In this document: positions 11,163 to 23,391 of the stretch, in pieces
Numbering within the stretch: position 1 is the first letter of the stretch
How the letters are laid out: the number at the start of each line of letters is the position of its first letter
Assembly (NCBI RefSeq): GCF_021462225.1
Contig: NC_061818.1
Coordinates: forward strand, 20,781,978 to 20,845,977
Direction of reading: 5' to 3'
DNA from: Girardinichthys multiradiatus
Taxonomy: Eukaryota > Chordata > Actinopteri > Cyprinodontiformes > Goodeidae
Length of the DNA: 64,000 nucleotides
The notes under the pieces: generated by a model
What the model saw: only the letters and a program-made list of their open reading frames with translations
What the model was told of the DNA's origin: nothing
Databases searched by the model: none
Made by a program: the position numbers and the translations under genes

Positions 11163-12772
11163 CAAGTCCTTCTCAAAAAATTTGCATATTGTGATAAAGT
11201 TCATTATTTTCTATAATGTAATGATGAAAATTTAACATTCATATATTTTAGATTCATTGCACACTAACTGAAATATTTCAGGTCTTTTATTGTCTTAATA
11301 TGGATGATTGTGGCATACAGCTCATGAAAACCCAAAATTCCTATCTCACAAAATTAGCATATTTCATCCGACCAATAAAAGAAAAGTGTTTTTAATACAA
11401 AAAACGTCAACCTTCAAATAATCATGTACAGTTATGCACTCAATACTTGGTCGGGAATCCTTTTGCAGAAATGACTGCTTCAATGCGGCGTGGCATGGAG
11501 GCAATCAGCCTGTGGCACTGCTGAGGTCTTATGGAGGCCCAGGATGCTTCGATAGCGGCCTTTAGCTCATCCAGAGTGTTGGGTCTTGAGTCTCTCAACG
11601 TTCTCTTCACAATATCCCACAGATTCTCTATGGGGTTCAGGTCAGGAGAGTTGGCAGGCCAATTGAGCTCAGTGATACCATGGTCAGTAAACCATTTACC
11701 AGTGGTTTTGGCACTGTGAGCAGGTGCCAGGTCGTGCTGAAAAATGAAATCTTCATCTCCATAAAGCTTTTCAGCAGATGGAAGCATGAAGTGCTCCAAA
11801 ATCTCCTGATAGCTAGCTGCATTGACCCTGCCCTTGATAAAACACAGTGGACCAACACCAGCAGCTGACAAGGCACCCCAGACCATCACTGACTGTGGGT
11901 ACTTGACACTGGACTTCTGGCATTTTGGCATTTCCTTCTCCCCAGTCTTCCTCCAGACTCTGGCACCTTGATTTCCGAATGACATGCAGAATTTGCTTTC
12001 ATCCGAAAAAAGTACTTTGGACCACTGAGCAACAGTCCAGTGCTGCTTCTCTGTAGCCCAGGTCAGGTGCTTCTGCCGCTGTTTCTGGTTCAAAAGTGGC
12101 TTGACCTGGGGAATGCGGCACCTGTAGCCCATTTCCTGCACACGCCTGTGCACGGTGGCTCTGGATGTTTCTACTCCAGACTCAGTCCACTGCTTCCGCA
12201 GGTCCCCCAAGGTCTGGAATCGGCCCTTCTCCACAATCTTCCTCAGGGTCCGGTCACCTCTTCTCGTTGTGCAGCGTTTTCTGCCACACTTTTTCCTTCC
12301 CACAGACTTCCCACTGAGGTGCCTTGATACAGCACTCTGGGAACAGCCTATTCGTTCAGAAATTTCTTTCTGTGTCTTACCCTCTTGCTTGAGGGTGTCA
12401 ATAGTGGCCTTCTGGACAGCAGTCAGGTCGGCAGTCTTACCCATGATTGGGGTTTTGAGTGATGAACCAGGCTGGGAGTTTTAAAGGCCTCAGGAATCTT
12501 TTGCAGGTGTTTAGAGTTAACTCGTTGATTCAGATGATTAGGTTCATAGCTCGTTTAGAGACCCTTTTAATGATATGCTAATTTTGTGAGATAGGAATTT
12601 TGGGTTTTCATGAGCTGTATGCCAAAATCATCCGTATTAAGACAATAAAAGACCTGAAATATTTCAGTTAGTGTGCAATGAATCTAAAATATATGAATGT
12701 TAAATTTTCATCATTACATTATAGAAAATAATGAACTTTATCACAATATGCTAATTTTTTGAGAAGGACCTG
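11163..12772 (-). mobile_element. Tc1/mariner copy B (1610 bp, TA duplication)
   Basis: Full-length relative of copy A with TA at 11161-11162 and 12773-12774. The left end is mutated to CAAGTCCTTCTC and its outer binding site reads aaaaaatttgcatatt instead of attagcatatt. The right end is GAGAAGGACCTG. Same orientation as copy A, 1.35 kb away, giving direct repeats inside one intron. Confidence 0.96.
11440..12444 (-). CDS. Tc1 transposase, copy B (334 aa, full length)
   Basis: Intact DD34E transposase, with the linker VKPLLNQKQRQKHL between the DNA-binding and catalytic domains. Catalytic motifs FSDESKF, QHDLAPAH and PDLNPIENLWDI are present. It is about the usual length of fish Tc1 transposases (about 340 aa). 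A change to GITELNWPANS (Val to Glu relative to the other copies) lies near the third catalytic motif and might reduce activity. Confidence 0.95.
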   Translation of the reverse strand: MGKTADLTAVQKATIDTLKQEGKTQKEISERIGCSQSAVSRHLSGKSVGRKKCGRKRCTTRRGDRTLRKIVEKGRFQTLGDLRKQWTESGVETSRATVHRRVQEMGYRCRIPQVKPLLNQKQRQKHLTWATEKQHWTVAQWSKVLFSDESKFCMSFGNQGARVWRKTGEKEMPKCQKSSVKYPQSVMVWGALSAAGVGPLCFIKGRVNAASYQEILEHFMLPSAEKLYGDEDFIFQHDLAPAHSAKTTGKWFTDHGITELNWPANSPDLNPIENLWDIVKRTLRDSRPNTLDELKAAIEASWASIRPQQCHRLIASMPRRIEAVISAKGFPTKY

Positions 12773-14190
12773 TACATCCTACCCTCCAGCCAAGCTTCTA
12801 CTTTTTCCCTTTTCTGTCGGGTTTCCAGATCAGCCACTACAGGCACATAGAATTATGTGAGGAAAGAAACTTGGTCATAATAATAATTCTAATAATAAGA
12901 AGAAGACAAGAGGCCAACTGAGGGCGGAGAAGATCATTACTCAAATTCAAACCCAGCTTACACATGGCACCAACGTTCATCCTGAGCAATCTGATCATGT
13001 TCAGGCAGTTCCAAGTACAGGTGGGAAAAACTCAAGACTCATTCAGGATAATTTCTTCAGACCACCTTTCATCTGCATTAATTTAGCAGCATGAATACAG
13101 TCTGGTTGGAGAAACATTGAAGGAACACTCACCCACTGGACGTGGCTCCCCTCAAGCAACAGAGGTATTATTCTAGATAACTACTGGTTTAGAAAATCCT
13201 TTGTAAGCAGTTACCAGCTAGCTAAGATAATATTTTTTTAAAACAAGAAGTCTGTCTGTCCCACGTTTGAATGTTATTGATCAGAGGATTGTGGAAGTTG
13301 TGGATAAGTTAGTCTTCATTATGTGCTGTTTATTCCGACCAGCTTTGGAGCTGACTGTAACTTTCCACTCTGAGTCTTTTAAAAAGACAGATGTGACAAA
13401 ATATAAGACCAATTGACAAAGATTTTCTTTTTATTTAAAGCAATGAATAATGTGGCCACGTGTGTATTCCACGTAAAACAGGTAACAGATCTGATTACTC
13501 GGGACAGATTTTGAAGCTTGGTGTGGCTCGATGGGCTTTCCTTAGTTTACTTATACCTGAATCAGCCGGGGTGCAGATTAGAACCAGATACGAACACGGG
13601 CCTCATAAAAGGGTGGAGGAAAAGAAGTGCCTAATCATGACACAGTTAGTGAGACATGGTTCATCGTGGCTCACGATGACACATTTATGAAGAGGCAGGT
13701 AGTCATGAGAGCAAATTAAAAGACAATGTAAGAAGTTTAACTTCATAACATCTTTTTTCAATGAGATGATCTCTTTTTCAACACCCAGGTACAGCACATC
13801 CATCAGAAAATATTAAACAGACATGTCAATGTGGAGGGCCTGAAAAGCCATAACTATTTCCATCTATAACATAAACGACACTATTACAATTAATGGTGAG
13901 TTTACGGTGATAACTGAACTGGAAAAAGTTAATTAATGGTCACTAATTGGTCTATTTAAAAAAAAAGTTAATTTCTGTATTTTTTTTGAAGATCCGTATC
14001 CATTTTTGGTGCGAAAGCCTTAAAATCTAACCTAAAAAATGAGTGTTGGGAAGTAAAAAAAAAAAACGTTCAGCATGTCCTTGTCAAGTCACACCCTTTC
14101 ACTCATCTTTTTTAGATTTTGGATAAACTACACCAAAAACTGTTTGGAAACTCACATCTGCCAAATGGACAACATGCAGTTAAGACTCAC

Positions 14191-14407
14191 TTTCCATTCT
14201 TTTCCATCTCGCCGTACATCCAACCATCCCTCTCGTCAGGGATGAGCAGGAGAATGACGTCCCCCTCTTCAAAGCTGAGCAAGGTGCTGTTGTTGCCAGC
14301 ATTGTGGGGAAAGATGGTCCGCACCCTTGGCCTCTTCGCTAAGCTGTTGAGGCCCGTGGCGACAGACACAGACCTAGCAAGACTGTTTTCCTCGCCATTT
14401 TCATGTT
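14191..14407 (-). CDS. baiap2l1: baiap2l1 exon 10 (SH3 domain, first part)
   Basis: Acceptor cttttctcccccag; residues 306-377 run through [52 protein letters not shown] and GEMEKNG, with the last Lys codon split before donor gtgagt. IFPH replaces the ALYDY box, as in other BAIAP2 family SH3 domains. The DGW tryptophan of the ligand groove is present. 217 nt, phase 1 to phase 2. Confidence 0.96.
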
Positions 14408-14991
14408 CTGGGGGAGAAAAGGAGCAAGACAGGTTAAAAATGGCGAACATACAAGAACATGAAGAAAGAAATTTGCATCACATAGCCTATGTTAGTTTTT
14501 ATGGTGTTGACGTTTAGCATATTATTTTGCGCTGAACACAGCGCACAGCTGTAGTAATTGTTATTAATAATTTTGCAGATATCTGATCTTAGGTAAAAGA
14601 ACTTGATAAACTCAGATTCGATAAGAGCAAAAACTCAAAGAAGGATTAAAGTGTGGATTACAGTTTATCCTCTGGGGGCCGTGAATCTGCTTTAACAGTA
14701 AATTGTCCTAAAACAAATCCACAATTACATACAGGCAACTATTTTGTAAAGGTGGAAGGCTTGTAAACATAAAAAAAGAGAAAGGATAACATAATCAAAA
14801 ACAACTGCAGACAAAAAAAATTGCTGTAGGGAAAATTACTACAAATCACCTTTAAGCAGCACTTATATTATACTTCCCTCTACTGAAACGTATGGACTGT
14901 AAGCCACAACAGAAGAGAAAGGAATATTAATAATAAAAAAAACAAAAAAACCTGTATACATAAAACAAGTTCACATTAAAAGCTAAATTAC
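14408..14991 (-). other. baiap2l1 intron 9
   Basis: 584 bp of AT-rich intron between exons 10 and 9. Nothing further seen. Confidence 0.85.
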
Positions 14992-15115
14992 CTGTGCTGT
15001 TTTTGGTAGGAGTATGAGCAGTCAAACTGTTGGTGGTGCTGTCGTGGTGGTCGAACATATTAGCCAGAGGGCTAGTGTGAGCCTTCAGAGGTGGAGCCGG
15101 GGGAGCAGCCACGCT
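14992..15115 (-). CDS. baiap2l1: baiap2l1 exon 9 (proline-rich linker)
   Basis: Acceptor ctgtggcag, then SVAAPPAPPLKAHTSPLANM, a Ser/Thr-rich stretch and KNSTG, where the Gly/Glu codon is split by donor gtaatt. KAHTSPLANMF matches the human RAYTSPLIDMF block. 124 nt, phase 0 in, phase 1 out. PPAPPLK is a plausible SH3 ligand (inference). Confidence 0.88.
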
Positions 15116-16439
15116 CTGCCACAGAATAAATCAACCACATTAGCAATCTGGCATTTAAAGGTGGTAATGCCACTCTGGTAATGGCATTTAAACATAGTGG
15201 CGGAATTTACACAGCTTAAACAAAGTTACTGGCTCTAATTCTGAGGTTAATTCAAATTGTAATGGTTCTTATCTTTGTTTACAACAAGGGTCAAGGGAAA
15301 AAGTTAGGTGTTTAGGAAACCTAAAATATTCTGCAAAAGCAAATCAGAAGAAGGCAAATAAAATAAATATAAAGTGTTGCACTGTATTGAAGACAAAAAG
15401 TGCCACTATTCCCTTAGGTAATTAAGTAAGTATTTATTTACAGTATGTGATAGCTTAAAATAAAATTGGAGACACAAGCATTAAATATATTAATCTCATT
15501 CTTCAATACATAATTAATTGTGCATTAATTCATTAAATGGTAAAATCATTTAATCATCAATTCATTCAGTATTTATTTCAGCAGCAGCACAGTATGGATA
15601 TTTTTTTAATCTGGTATTATTGTCTATCAAAGCCAGTGAGCGGGGCTAACACTGCTATAGACAAGGTTGTTGGGCCGCAGTCGGGTTTCTGAGCTGAGAA
15701 GAGAAGCTTTTAGGTCAGACTCAGTGGCTGTTTAAATTATTTCAGACTGTAGAACTGCAAATATTGAAATAACATACTTGATTTTATTATATGACGAATT
15801 ACATTTTTAATGAAAGATTTCCACATTGAGTGACATGGAAATATTAAATTCTGTAATTACTAAAGTATTGACATATTTCAGTAATTAAAGTATTTGTTTT
15901 TATATTTGTTCCCAATTTTCTTTAAATTATCCTATGTATAAATATTTAATGCCTCATTTTATTTATCAGATAACGGCACATAATGATCCAAATGGATTGC
16001 ATCAATTCACACAAAGCCTAGGTTCTTAAAAAACGTTTTTTTTTTTTTGTGGAACTGCTTTGGGTACTTAGAAATGTGTATTTTCATAATAGTTCCTTTT
16101 TACAGTTAAGTTTTGATTTCCAACCAGAAGCACCCAACCCTTTTTGCAGACCAACAGAACAGCAGAGGGCTTGACTAAAATGTCTCCACAATCTGATTGT
16201 TGTTTGCTGTTAGAACACTATTATTCAGTTTCATCATTCATGTCTTTATGCAACACAAAGTGGTATTTATATCACTTCATCTATCAGTATTATATACACC
16301 CACACCTGCTGAAAACTCCTCACTGAGAGGTGTAATTATATTTTTTCCATCCTGCATTGATGAGATATTGTTTTACTACTTGCTCAGTACACACAAAAAT
16401 TCAACACTTCAACTTGTGCGTTTATTCATCCTGTCATAC
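15116..16439 (-). other. baiap2l1 intron 8
   Basis: 1.3 kb, very AT-rich, with no repeat or exon recognised. Confidence 0.85.
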
Positions 16440-16595
16440 CATGCTGTGTCGTGATGGGGTGGGGGAAGGCAGCGGTGCGATGGTGACTGGCTTCCGCAGT
16501 TCATCAATCATGGACAAAACGCTGTCAGGCATGTTGGTCGCATCGTTGCACTGGTCCTGCCAGCTGTTCAGCTTTGTTAACAGTATGTCTCTGGC
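16440..16595 (-). CDS. baiap2l1: baiap2l1 exon 8 (end of I-BAR and linker)
   Basis: Acceptor tgatggacag; reads ARDILLTKLNSWQDQCNDAT, NMPDSVLSMIDELRKP, then a Pro/Ser/Thr linker ending in PTPSRHSM and donor gtatga. It aligns with human [20 protein letters not shown]. 156 nt, phase 0 at both ends, residues 213-264. The acceptor has a weak immediate pyrimidine tract, with a better one further upstream. Confidence 0.9.
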
Positions 16596-17225
16596 CTGTC
16601 CATCAGCCATGCAACGGAGAAAAGATCATTAAAAAAAATATATAAAATCATTAGTAATCAGTAAAACAGTAAACACATCCTAATCCCTTAGGCAACACTG
16701 CATACTGTGATTCATGGGATTGTGGGCTTTGGGGCAAACTGTTACAATGTTTGAGGAAAAAAACAAAAGCGGGGTTTGATTAAAAAGAGGCACAAACATT
16801 GTGGTGCTTTAAAATGGCCTCTATTAAAGACACAATGCTAATTTGCCTCTTTTAGTTGAAATCTCATTCATCTACACATTTTTTGTGACAACTGAAATAA
16901 ACGATGGCAGATTTTTGGGACATAAACAAAAAATAAATCTTTTCACATAAACTGTGTTTATATGAAAAAAGAAGCACTACAGAATTAACATAAGTGTATA
17001 AAATGAAAAAAACAGGTTACAAATTCTACATTTGCAGATGATGTCTTAATGTATATACTGATAAAGGAGCTCCTATAGATAGATACACACACACACACAC
17101 ACACACACAAGATCACATAACATCCTATCTTTATTTCAGTTGCCATTCAGTGATGCTTAGAACTTTTTGTCACACTAGTGGGTTTATTCCAAAGAAAAAT
17201 AAAGACTTTAAATGGTGTATTTTAC
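16596..17225 (-). other. baiap2l1 intron 7 with (AC)n microsatellite
   Basis: 630 bp. Contains a short AC dinucleotide tract at 17085-17109; otherwise nothing seen. Confidence 0.85.
17085..17109. repeat. (AC)n microsatellite
   Basis: Uninterrupted AC dinucleotide run of about 12 units in intron 7. Confidence 0.95.
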
Positions 17226-17378
17226 CTTGTCATGGTAAGTAGCAAAGTGATAGGTTAGCATGCAGTGTTTGTCAACAAGAAAACAGAAGCGTCTCTTCTC
17301 CTCCATCAAAGCCTCCTTACAGCCATCTGCGAGGAACAACTGCATCTCCGTCTGCCGAACTGTCATAGCTTCCAGCAT
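17226..17378 (-). CDS. baiap2l1: baiap2l1 exon 7 (I-BAR)
   Basis: Acceptor gcttgttgtcag, then [39 protein letters not shown] and [12 protein letters not shown] before donor gtaaaa. [22 protein letters not shown] is nearly invariant in the family. 153 nt, phase 0 at both ends, residues 162-212. Confidence 0.96.
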
Positions 17379-17839
17379 CTGACAACAAGCAAACATCTAT
17401 GAATTCCAGTTTCTTCAAATATGTATAAATCTGCATGCAGGGTGGTACAGATTTAACTATAGTTCAGTGCCGTTAGTAGTAGTATACCCTAGTGTCACAC
17501 ATCTCTACTTTAAGTCTGATAAAAGCCATAGACCAAGCAGCACTTTCAACAATGCCTCTATGTCCTCCATTGTTATGTTGCGTTTGTGTCGCATACAACT
17601 CTGGTCACGCTACTTTTAAGATTGTGGGGCTGTCCAAATTGATGTGGTACACGTGTAATTGAAAACAACCTGTGTAGAATGTACGTGGCTCGTTTCTGAC
17701 CTGTTTGTGTACACTTAAATGTACAAAAAGAAAAGCTGTGTTTGTTCATAAAGTAAGAAAAAAGTTGAAACATTTCTGCTAAACAAAAAAAAACTATTTT
17801 ACTGAATACTTGAAATACTGGCTTTGTCAAAAAAAAAAA

Positions 17840-17842
<3 letters not shown>

Positions 17843-17892
<50 letters not shown>
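17843..17892. repeat. (TA)n microsatellite
   Basis: About 25 TA units directly abutting the left end of Tc1 copy C. Since Tc1 elements integrate at TA, it was probably the target. Confidence 0.95.
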
Positions 17893-17895
<3 letters not shown>

Positions 17896-19280
17896 GTCCT
17901 TCTCAAAATATTAGCATATTGTGATAAAGTTCATTATTTTCCATAATGTCATGTTGAAAATTTAACATTCATATATTTTAGATTCATTGCACACTAACTG
18001 AAATATTTCAGGTCTTTTATTGTCTTAATACGGATGATTTTGGCATACAGCTCATGAAAACCCAAAATTCCTATCTCACAAAATTAGCATATTTCATCCG
18101 ACCAATAAAAGAAAAGTGTTTTTAATACAAAAAACGTCAACCTTCAAATAATCATGTACAGTTATGCACTCAATACTTGGTCGGGAATCCTTTTGCAGAA
18201 ATGACTGCTTCAATGCGGCGTGGCATGGAGGCAATCAGCCTGTGGCACTGCTGAGGTCTTATGGAGGCCCAGGATGCTTCGATAGCGGCCTTTAGCTCAT
18301 CCAGAGTGTTGGGTCTTGAGTCTCTCAACGTTCTCTTCACAATATCCCACAGATTCTCTATGGGGTTCAGGTCAGGAGAGTTGGCAGGCCAATTGAGCAC
18401 AGTGATACCATGGTCAGTAAACCATTTACCAGTGGTTTTGGCACTGTGAGCAGGTGCCAGGTCGTGCTGAAAAATGAAATCTTCATCTCCATAAAGCTTT
18501 TCAGCAGATGGAAGCATGAAGTGCTCCAAAATCTCCTGATAGCTAGCTGCATTGACCCTGCCCTTGATAAAACACAGTGGACCAACACCAGCAGCTGACA
18601 CGGCACCCCAGACCATCACTGACTGTGGGTACTTGACACTGGACTTCTGGCATTTTGGCATTTCCTTCTCCCCAGTCTTCCTCCAGACTCTGGCACCTTG
18701 ATTTCCGAATGACATGCAGAATTTGCTTTCATCCGAAAAAAGTACTTTGGACCACTGAGCAACAGTCCAGTGCTGCTTCTCTGTAGCCCAGGTCTGGGGA
18801 ATGCGGCACCTGTAGCCCATTTCCTGCACACGCCTGTGCACGGTGGCTCTGGATGTTTCTACTCCAGACTCAGTCCACTGCTTCCGCAGGTCCCCCAAGG
18901 TCTGGAATCGGCCCTTCTCCACAATCTTCCTCAGGGTCCGGTCACCTCTTCTCGCTGTGGAGCGTTTTCTGCCACACTTTTTCCTTCCCACAGACTTCCC
19001 CCTGAGGTGCCTTGATACAGCACTCTGGGAACAGCCTATTTGTTCAGAAATTTCTTTCTGTGTCTTACCCTCTTGCTTGAGGGTGTCAATAGTGGCCTTC
19101 TGGACAGCAGTCAGGTCGGCAGTCTTACCCATGATTGAGGTTTTGAGTGATGAACCAGGCTGGGAGTTTTAAAGGCCTCAGGAATCTTTTGCAGGTGTTT
19201 AGAGTTAACTCGTTGATTCAGATGATTAGGTTCATAGCTCGTTTAGAGACCCTTTAAATGATATGCTAATTTTGTGAGAT
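17893..19280 (-). mobile_element. Tc1/mariner copy C, right end truncated
   Basis: The left end CAGGTCCTTCTC lies at the edge of a TA microsatellite and the left 200-bp repeat is complete. On the right, the sequence stops in the inner direct repeat (atatgctaattttgtgagat) and switches at about 19281 to unrelated repeat DNA. The outer transposase-binding site and right terminus are missing, so this copy should be immobile. Confidence 0.93.
18170..19132 (-). CDS. Tc1 transposase, copy C (320 aa, linker-deleted)
   Basis: Open frame with all three catalytic motifs (FSDESKF, QHDLAPAH, PDLNPIENLW). It lacks the same 14-residue linker as copies A and E (CRIPQ joins TWATEKQ). Unlike A it keeps RPQQCHRL. 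Small changes in the first HTH are SEQIGCSQ and RHLRGKS. The frame is open although the element has lost one end. Confidence 0.94.
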   Translation of the reverse strand: MGKTADLTAVQKATIDTLKQEGKTQKEISEQIGCSQSAVSRHLRGKSVGRKKCGRKRSTARRGDRTLRKIVEKGRFQTLGDLRKQWTESGVETSRATVHRRVQEMGYRCRIPQTWATEKQHWTVAQWSKVLFSDESKFCMSFGNQGARVWRKTGEKEMPKCQKSSVKYPQSVMVWGAVSAAGVGPLCFIKGRVNAASYQEILEHFMLPSAEKLYGDEDFIFQHDLAPAHSAKTTGKWFTDHGITVLNWPANSPDLNPIENLWDIVKRTLRDSRPNTLDELKAAIEASWASIRPQQCHRLIASMPRRIEAVISAKGFPTKY

Positions 19281-19680
19281 TAGCTAAGACTGCAAGGGAA
19301 GCTCAGCTTCCCCTAAAATGTCAAAAAATAAGTGATCAAATATATACTGTTGTGTGTTCATGTCATTGACTAAATATGCGCTACAACGCGCTCAACTATT
19401 GTTCAGAATCAGCTTCTTATCACTGGTAACAACGCGGCTTTCCTCTCACTCATTCCTGCAGCTTCACAGTGCTTTAAACAGTGAGTTCAATAGCAAAGCA
19501 AAAATGTTGGGCTTTGTCCCGCCCATTGGACGCTCAGCGTCTCTGGGGGTCTATGGGGCAGTGGGCTGGCCTCGGCTGGCCCGGACGCTCAGCTTCTGCA
19601 TGATGATTGGATGATCTGTCTGAGGCTGAATCCTGTTTTGATTGACAGCGTAATCATATATATATATATATATATATAAA
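19281..19680. repeat. Unclassified dispersed-type repeat abutting copy C
   Basis: Begins tagctaagactgcaagg, contains a small hairpin (gaagctcagcttc) and two related blocks, ggacgctcagcgtctc and ggacgctcagcttctg, before an (AT)n run at 19655-19678. Its GC content and sharp border with the truncated transposon suggest a separate mobile or recombined sequence. The class is not recognised. Confidence 0.4.
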
Positions 19681-20514
19681 ATGTATATATAATGTTGTTT
19701 TTTTCTTATTTGAAAAGGTAAGAGAAGAAAACTTGCAATAAAAAACAAGGAAACTGAAAAACACCTGGAATCCTGACTGATTAAATTAATTTATTCAACA
19801 CTTAAGAACTCAGTTAGGTCACAGAATGACACAGGTTGTGCATAAAAGGGTTAAACACGCAATTTCTATTAGGTACACTGTCTTATCTTGGCCCGCACAT
19901 GGTCAGCAGCCACTAAAACCTTTTGATTGTTGATATATACACAAACTTAACAAGGGTGTATTACATGAAAGCAGCAAGGCTCTTTTCTTAAAAATCCTAA
20001 TCTCTCTCATGCAGGGGAACAGGTATTGTTAGTTTACAGTTTCCTTTAGTGACATACTGTGCTGAAAGTAGTATTTAGAGAAAGAGAAGGAGCAGCAGGA
20101 GCATGAAGAGAGAACAGTACAAATCCCATGAACGGAGGGACAGCGTTATCTTCACTGACAGACAGGGACTGACAGAGGTCATAGTGGGTCACTGAAAGGA
20201 TCCAGTTGCAGCATGCATGTGAAAGCAAATCCAACAGTCCAATTCTGTTATATTTCACAGATTATATAGTTTTTAACAGTTTAGACACAATCAATCTTCA
20301 TAGCTACTTTGGAGATCCATATCTCATCTAAACTGGCTGAAACTGGCACACCCTTAACGGCTACTAACACACGCCTGCTCCATTTCAGCAATTCTCTGCT
20401 AATTCCTTTAATGATGAAGGATGATATTTACTTGGAAAGTAAGGTGGCTCAAGACCTCTAATGTGTCAAACGCAAACAGGAATAATCAGCTGATGGAAAC
20501 ATGGAAGCTGGTTA

Positions 20515-20900
20515 CAGTGCCTTGCAAAAGTATTCATACCTATAGAACTCTTTTCACCTTTTGTCATGTTACAACCAAAAACTTTAATGGTTTTATCAAT
20601 TTTATGTGATAAACCAACACAAAGTACTGTATAACTGAAGTGGAAGCAAAAGGATGGCTGTGCATAAAAAAGAAAAATTAAAATATGAAAACTTTGGCAT
20701 ACAGTCCCTGCATAAAATTCAGTGAAATAAATCGCCTTCAGAAGTCACCTAATTACTGAATGAAGTCCATCTGTGTGTAATTTATTCTCAGTATGAACAC
20801 AGATGCTGTGTGAAGGCCACAGTGGTTTGTGAGAGACCATTAGTGAACAAACAAATAATTCATATGAATGAAGATTCAGAAATGTATACATACAGAAATG
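20515..20900 (+). mobile_element. Tc1-like fossil, left end only
   Basis: Starts at TA then CAGTGCCTTGCAAAAGTATT and follows the family layout (ttttgtcatgttacaacca, tcagaagtcacctaatt, agtccatctgtgtgtaattt) to about 20900, where similarity fades. No transposase remains. Confidence 0.8.
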
Positions 20901-23391
20901 TATTAAAGAGGAAAATGGTGGCTTTTAAAACTGACCCTAATTACAAATAACCTAAATACACTGATTTACAGTCAAAATTCTGGACTTCATTTTGTTTTCA
21001 GACAAGAAAAGCATTCAAATATGTGAATGAGAGCAGGGCCTAGATTAACAACTGATTTTTATTTCCATCTTCTTCCTGTTTGTGTATGTTTCAAGTGATG
21101 ATGATGAAGTGCAGGATTATGAAGTGTTTAACTGAAGCAGAGAAGCAATGTCAGCTTTATTGCAACCACTCGCCAAAACATGCTAAAATCTGTGTTTTTT
21201 TTTAACGCTCTCCGAGTTGTGAGGATAGCAGCACTCACTCTACCATAAGTCTCCTACTTCGTATCCAAGTAAGGGCTTCAGTCGCCACCCCTTACAAGCA
21301 GCAAAGATCTACACATCACCCGGGGTCAGGTTGTGACCCGGCTTGGCTGTCAAAGGGAAAATACTCCCCCTGGCTGTACAAGACTGATTTTAATAAGTAT
21401 GTGTGTAAAAACATATTTAACAGATGAGGATGGAGAGAAGCAAATAAAGATATAAAAAATTTGAAACATGGAGAGAAACAAGTAGATAAAGGAAGAAAGA
21501 TGTTGACAGGCATTTAAGTACACAGAAAAATATAAGACAATGACATTTTTTTAAAGGAACGCTCAGTGAAATATGTGGAAATCGATTAGATTCCTCCCCT
21601 AGGATGACATTCAGCACTGATATGAATGATGTGAATAACTGCAAATAGGCCCCTCAGTTTCTGCTAAATGAATATATGATATACTTCACATATATTACGT
21701 GAGTAAATGTGGCAAGTTTTGGATAAGAAAAATACAATGCCTGAAAAGATTAACCTTTTTTTTCCCTTTCTGTGAGAAAATGTGATACCCATCTTGACTA
21801 GTTTTGATCCTTACTACAGAAAAAAGCTAAAGCCATTATTCTGGAGAGGATTTCTTCCAGCATTTTGATGTTGTTTGTTCTTTATTCCTCTAATCCGCTG
21901 CACTCTGTCTGATTGTTCACTTTGAAGAAATTTTAATGTCTGGTGAATCATCCAGTATCGTTTTACAGCTCTGATGCACTGTCTACCTGTCTTCTTGCCC
22001 ATCAGGGTGTGTTTCTGAGTCACCAAGATCCCACAAACTGGCTTTAAATTAAATAGGCGACCACAGCAACAAGGACACAAATTCACTCAGGTCCTGGTGG
22101 GGAGGTCAGGAAAGTGAAAAGTAGTAAGTCAAACTCCAGAAGAAAATACTTCCTCATATTTTCTGAATGACGTTGGCTTGAAGAAAAATTTTTATTTAGT
22201 TGAAGAAAACCATTTCAGGGATGCAACTCAATAGTTACCCATTCTAAAATAATTACTTAGTAGTTTTATTTTTATTTTAAGTAACATCATTCACAGTTTC
22301 TGTGACCTAAACGACTTAAAGCCCTGTTTTTTCTAAAGATCATAAACTTAAAACAAACAAACAACAACAACAAAAAACAATAAAAACAATCTTTATCCAG
22401 AAACAAACAAGAGTTTTTTGGGCACTGGATGCTACTAAGTAAAATACTCTAACAATAAAATAAATATCTAAATATATTCAGTTAAGTAGAATCCTTTAAA
22501 AAGTATTCTTTTAAAAGTATTTTAGTTGAGCCCATCCCTCCGCTAGTGTGAGGTAGGGTGAACTGTGTTCAGGGAATACACAAAACCCTTTAAGAGCACA
22601 AATAAAATCCATTCACAAAAACCAGGCAAACAGGCTGCTTGACGAGATCAATGGGAAGCAGGTTATGTAGGATTTTGATGCTGCCGTGCTGTCAGGGAAT
22701 CTGCTTTAAAATGAAAGTTACCGTTCTACGGAATCAGTGCGAGGGTGTGGCGATATAACCAGCAGAAATGAATTAACATGCCACATGAAATGACTACAAC
22801 AAGGTAAAACACTAAATGTAACCATGGTACAACTGCAAAATCGTCCTTTTCCAAAATGGATCTTATGAGTCGCCATACGACCTACAGAATGATACTCATA
22901 ATCTGGATAAAATACAAATCTGTTTTGTGTTGCATAACTAATAAATACATTTACTTTGAACAGCTAGTAATTTCAATATTGCTACTTACCAGGGGCTAAC
23001 AAAAAAAAAGTCAACAATTATGTTATTCTAAATTATTTTTATGCCTGCACAAATAAAAGCTTATCAGCACAAGACAAGCAGGTGAACTGATTTGCTTTTA
23101 ACCTCTAGCAAAGCTAATCTTTGTATCTGTATACATAAAACATACAAAACAAAATACAGCAGAAAGTCAATAGTAAAGAACGATACTTTCATGCCAGACT
23201 GCACAGATCCGACACCATATCAACTAATGTTACTTCAGCTTTGATAATGTGCATCTCAGGTTTCAAAGTTTGCGGAGTAAAGAGTGCATTTAGGTCATCT
23301 ATGTATGTTGACATAAATATGAACATGACTCTGTGTGTGTGGGTTTTAAAGAAAGGGCATCTCTACATGATGTTTCAAGTGTCCACCTCAC

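Larger units (their letters stand above)
7157..14190 (-). other. baiap2l1 intron 10, carrying Tc1 copies A and B
   Basis: 7.0 kb; 3.2 kb of it is the two young Tc1 copies at 8249-9813 and 11163-12772. Outside these (7157-8246, 9816-11160, 12775-14190) I see only AT-rich sequence with no exon or named repeat. Confidence 0.8.
17379..23391 (-). other. baiap2l1 intron 6, carrying Tc1 copy C
   Basis: 6.0 kb. Holds a (TA)n tract, the truncated Tc1 copy C (17893-19280), an unclassified repeat (19281-19680) and a Tc1 left-end fossil (20515-20900). 20900-23391 shows AT-rich sequence with no exon. Confidence 0.8.

Noticed and set aside
12050..12115. The 42 bp absent from copies A, C and E as a spliced-out or optional intron
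   Set aside because: On the coding strand the segment starts GT but cannot be placed to end in AG, is only 42 bp, and the retained form codes in frame. A simple deletion is the better reading.
21814..22086. 90-aa minus-strand frame with CPCCCGR and KKTGRQC as a zinc-binding exon
   Set aside because: Cys spacing fits no family I know, it is inside baiap2l1 intron 6, and no good splice sites frame it.
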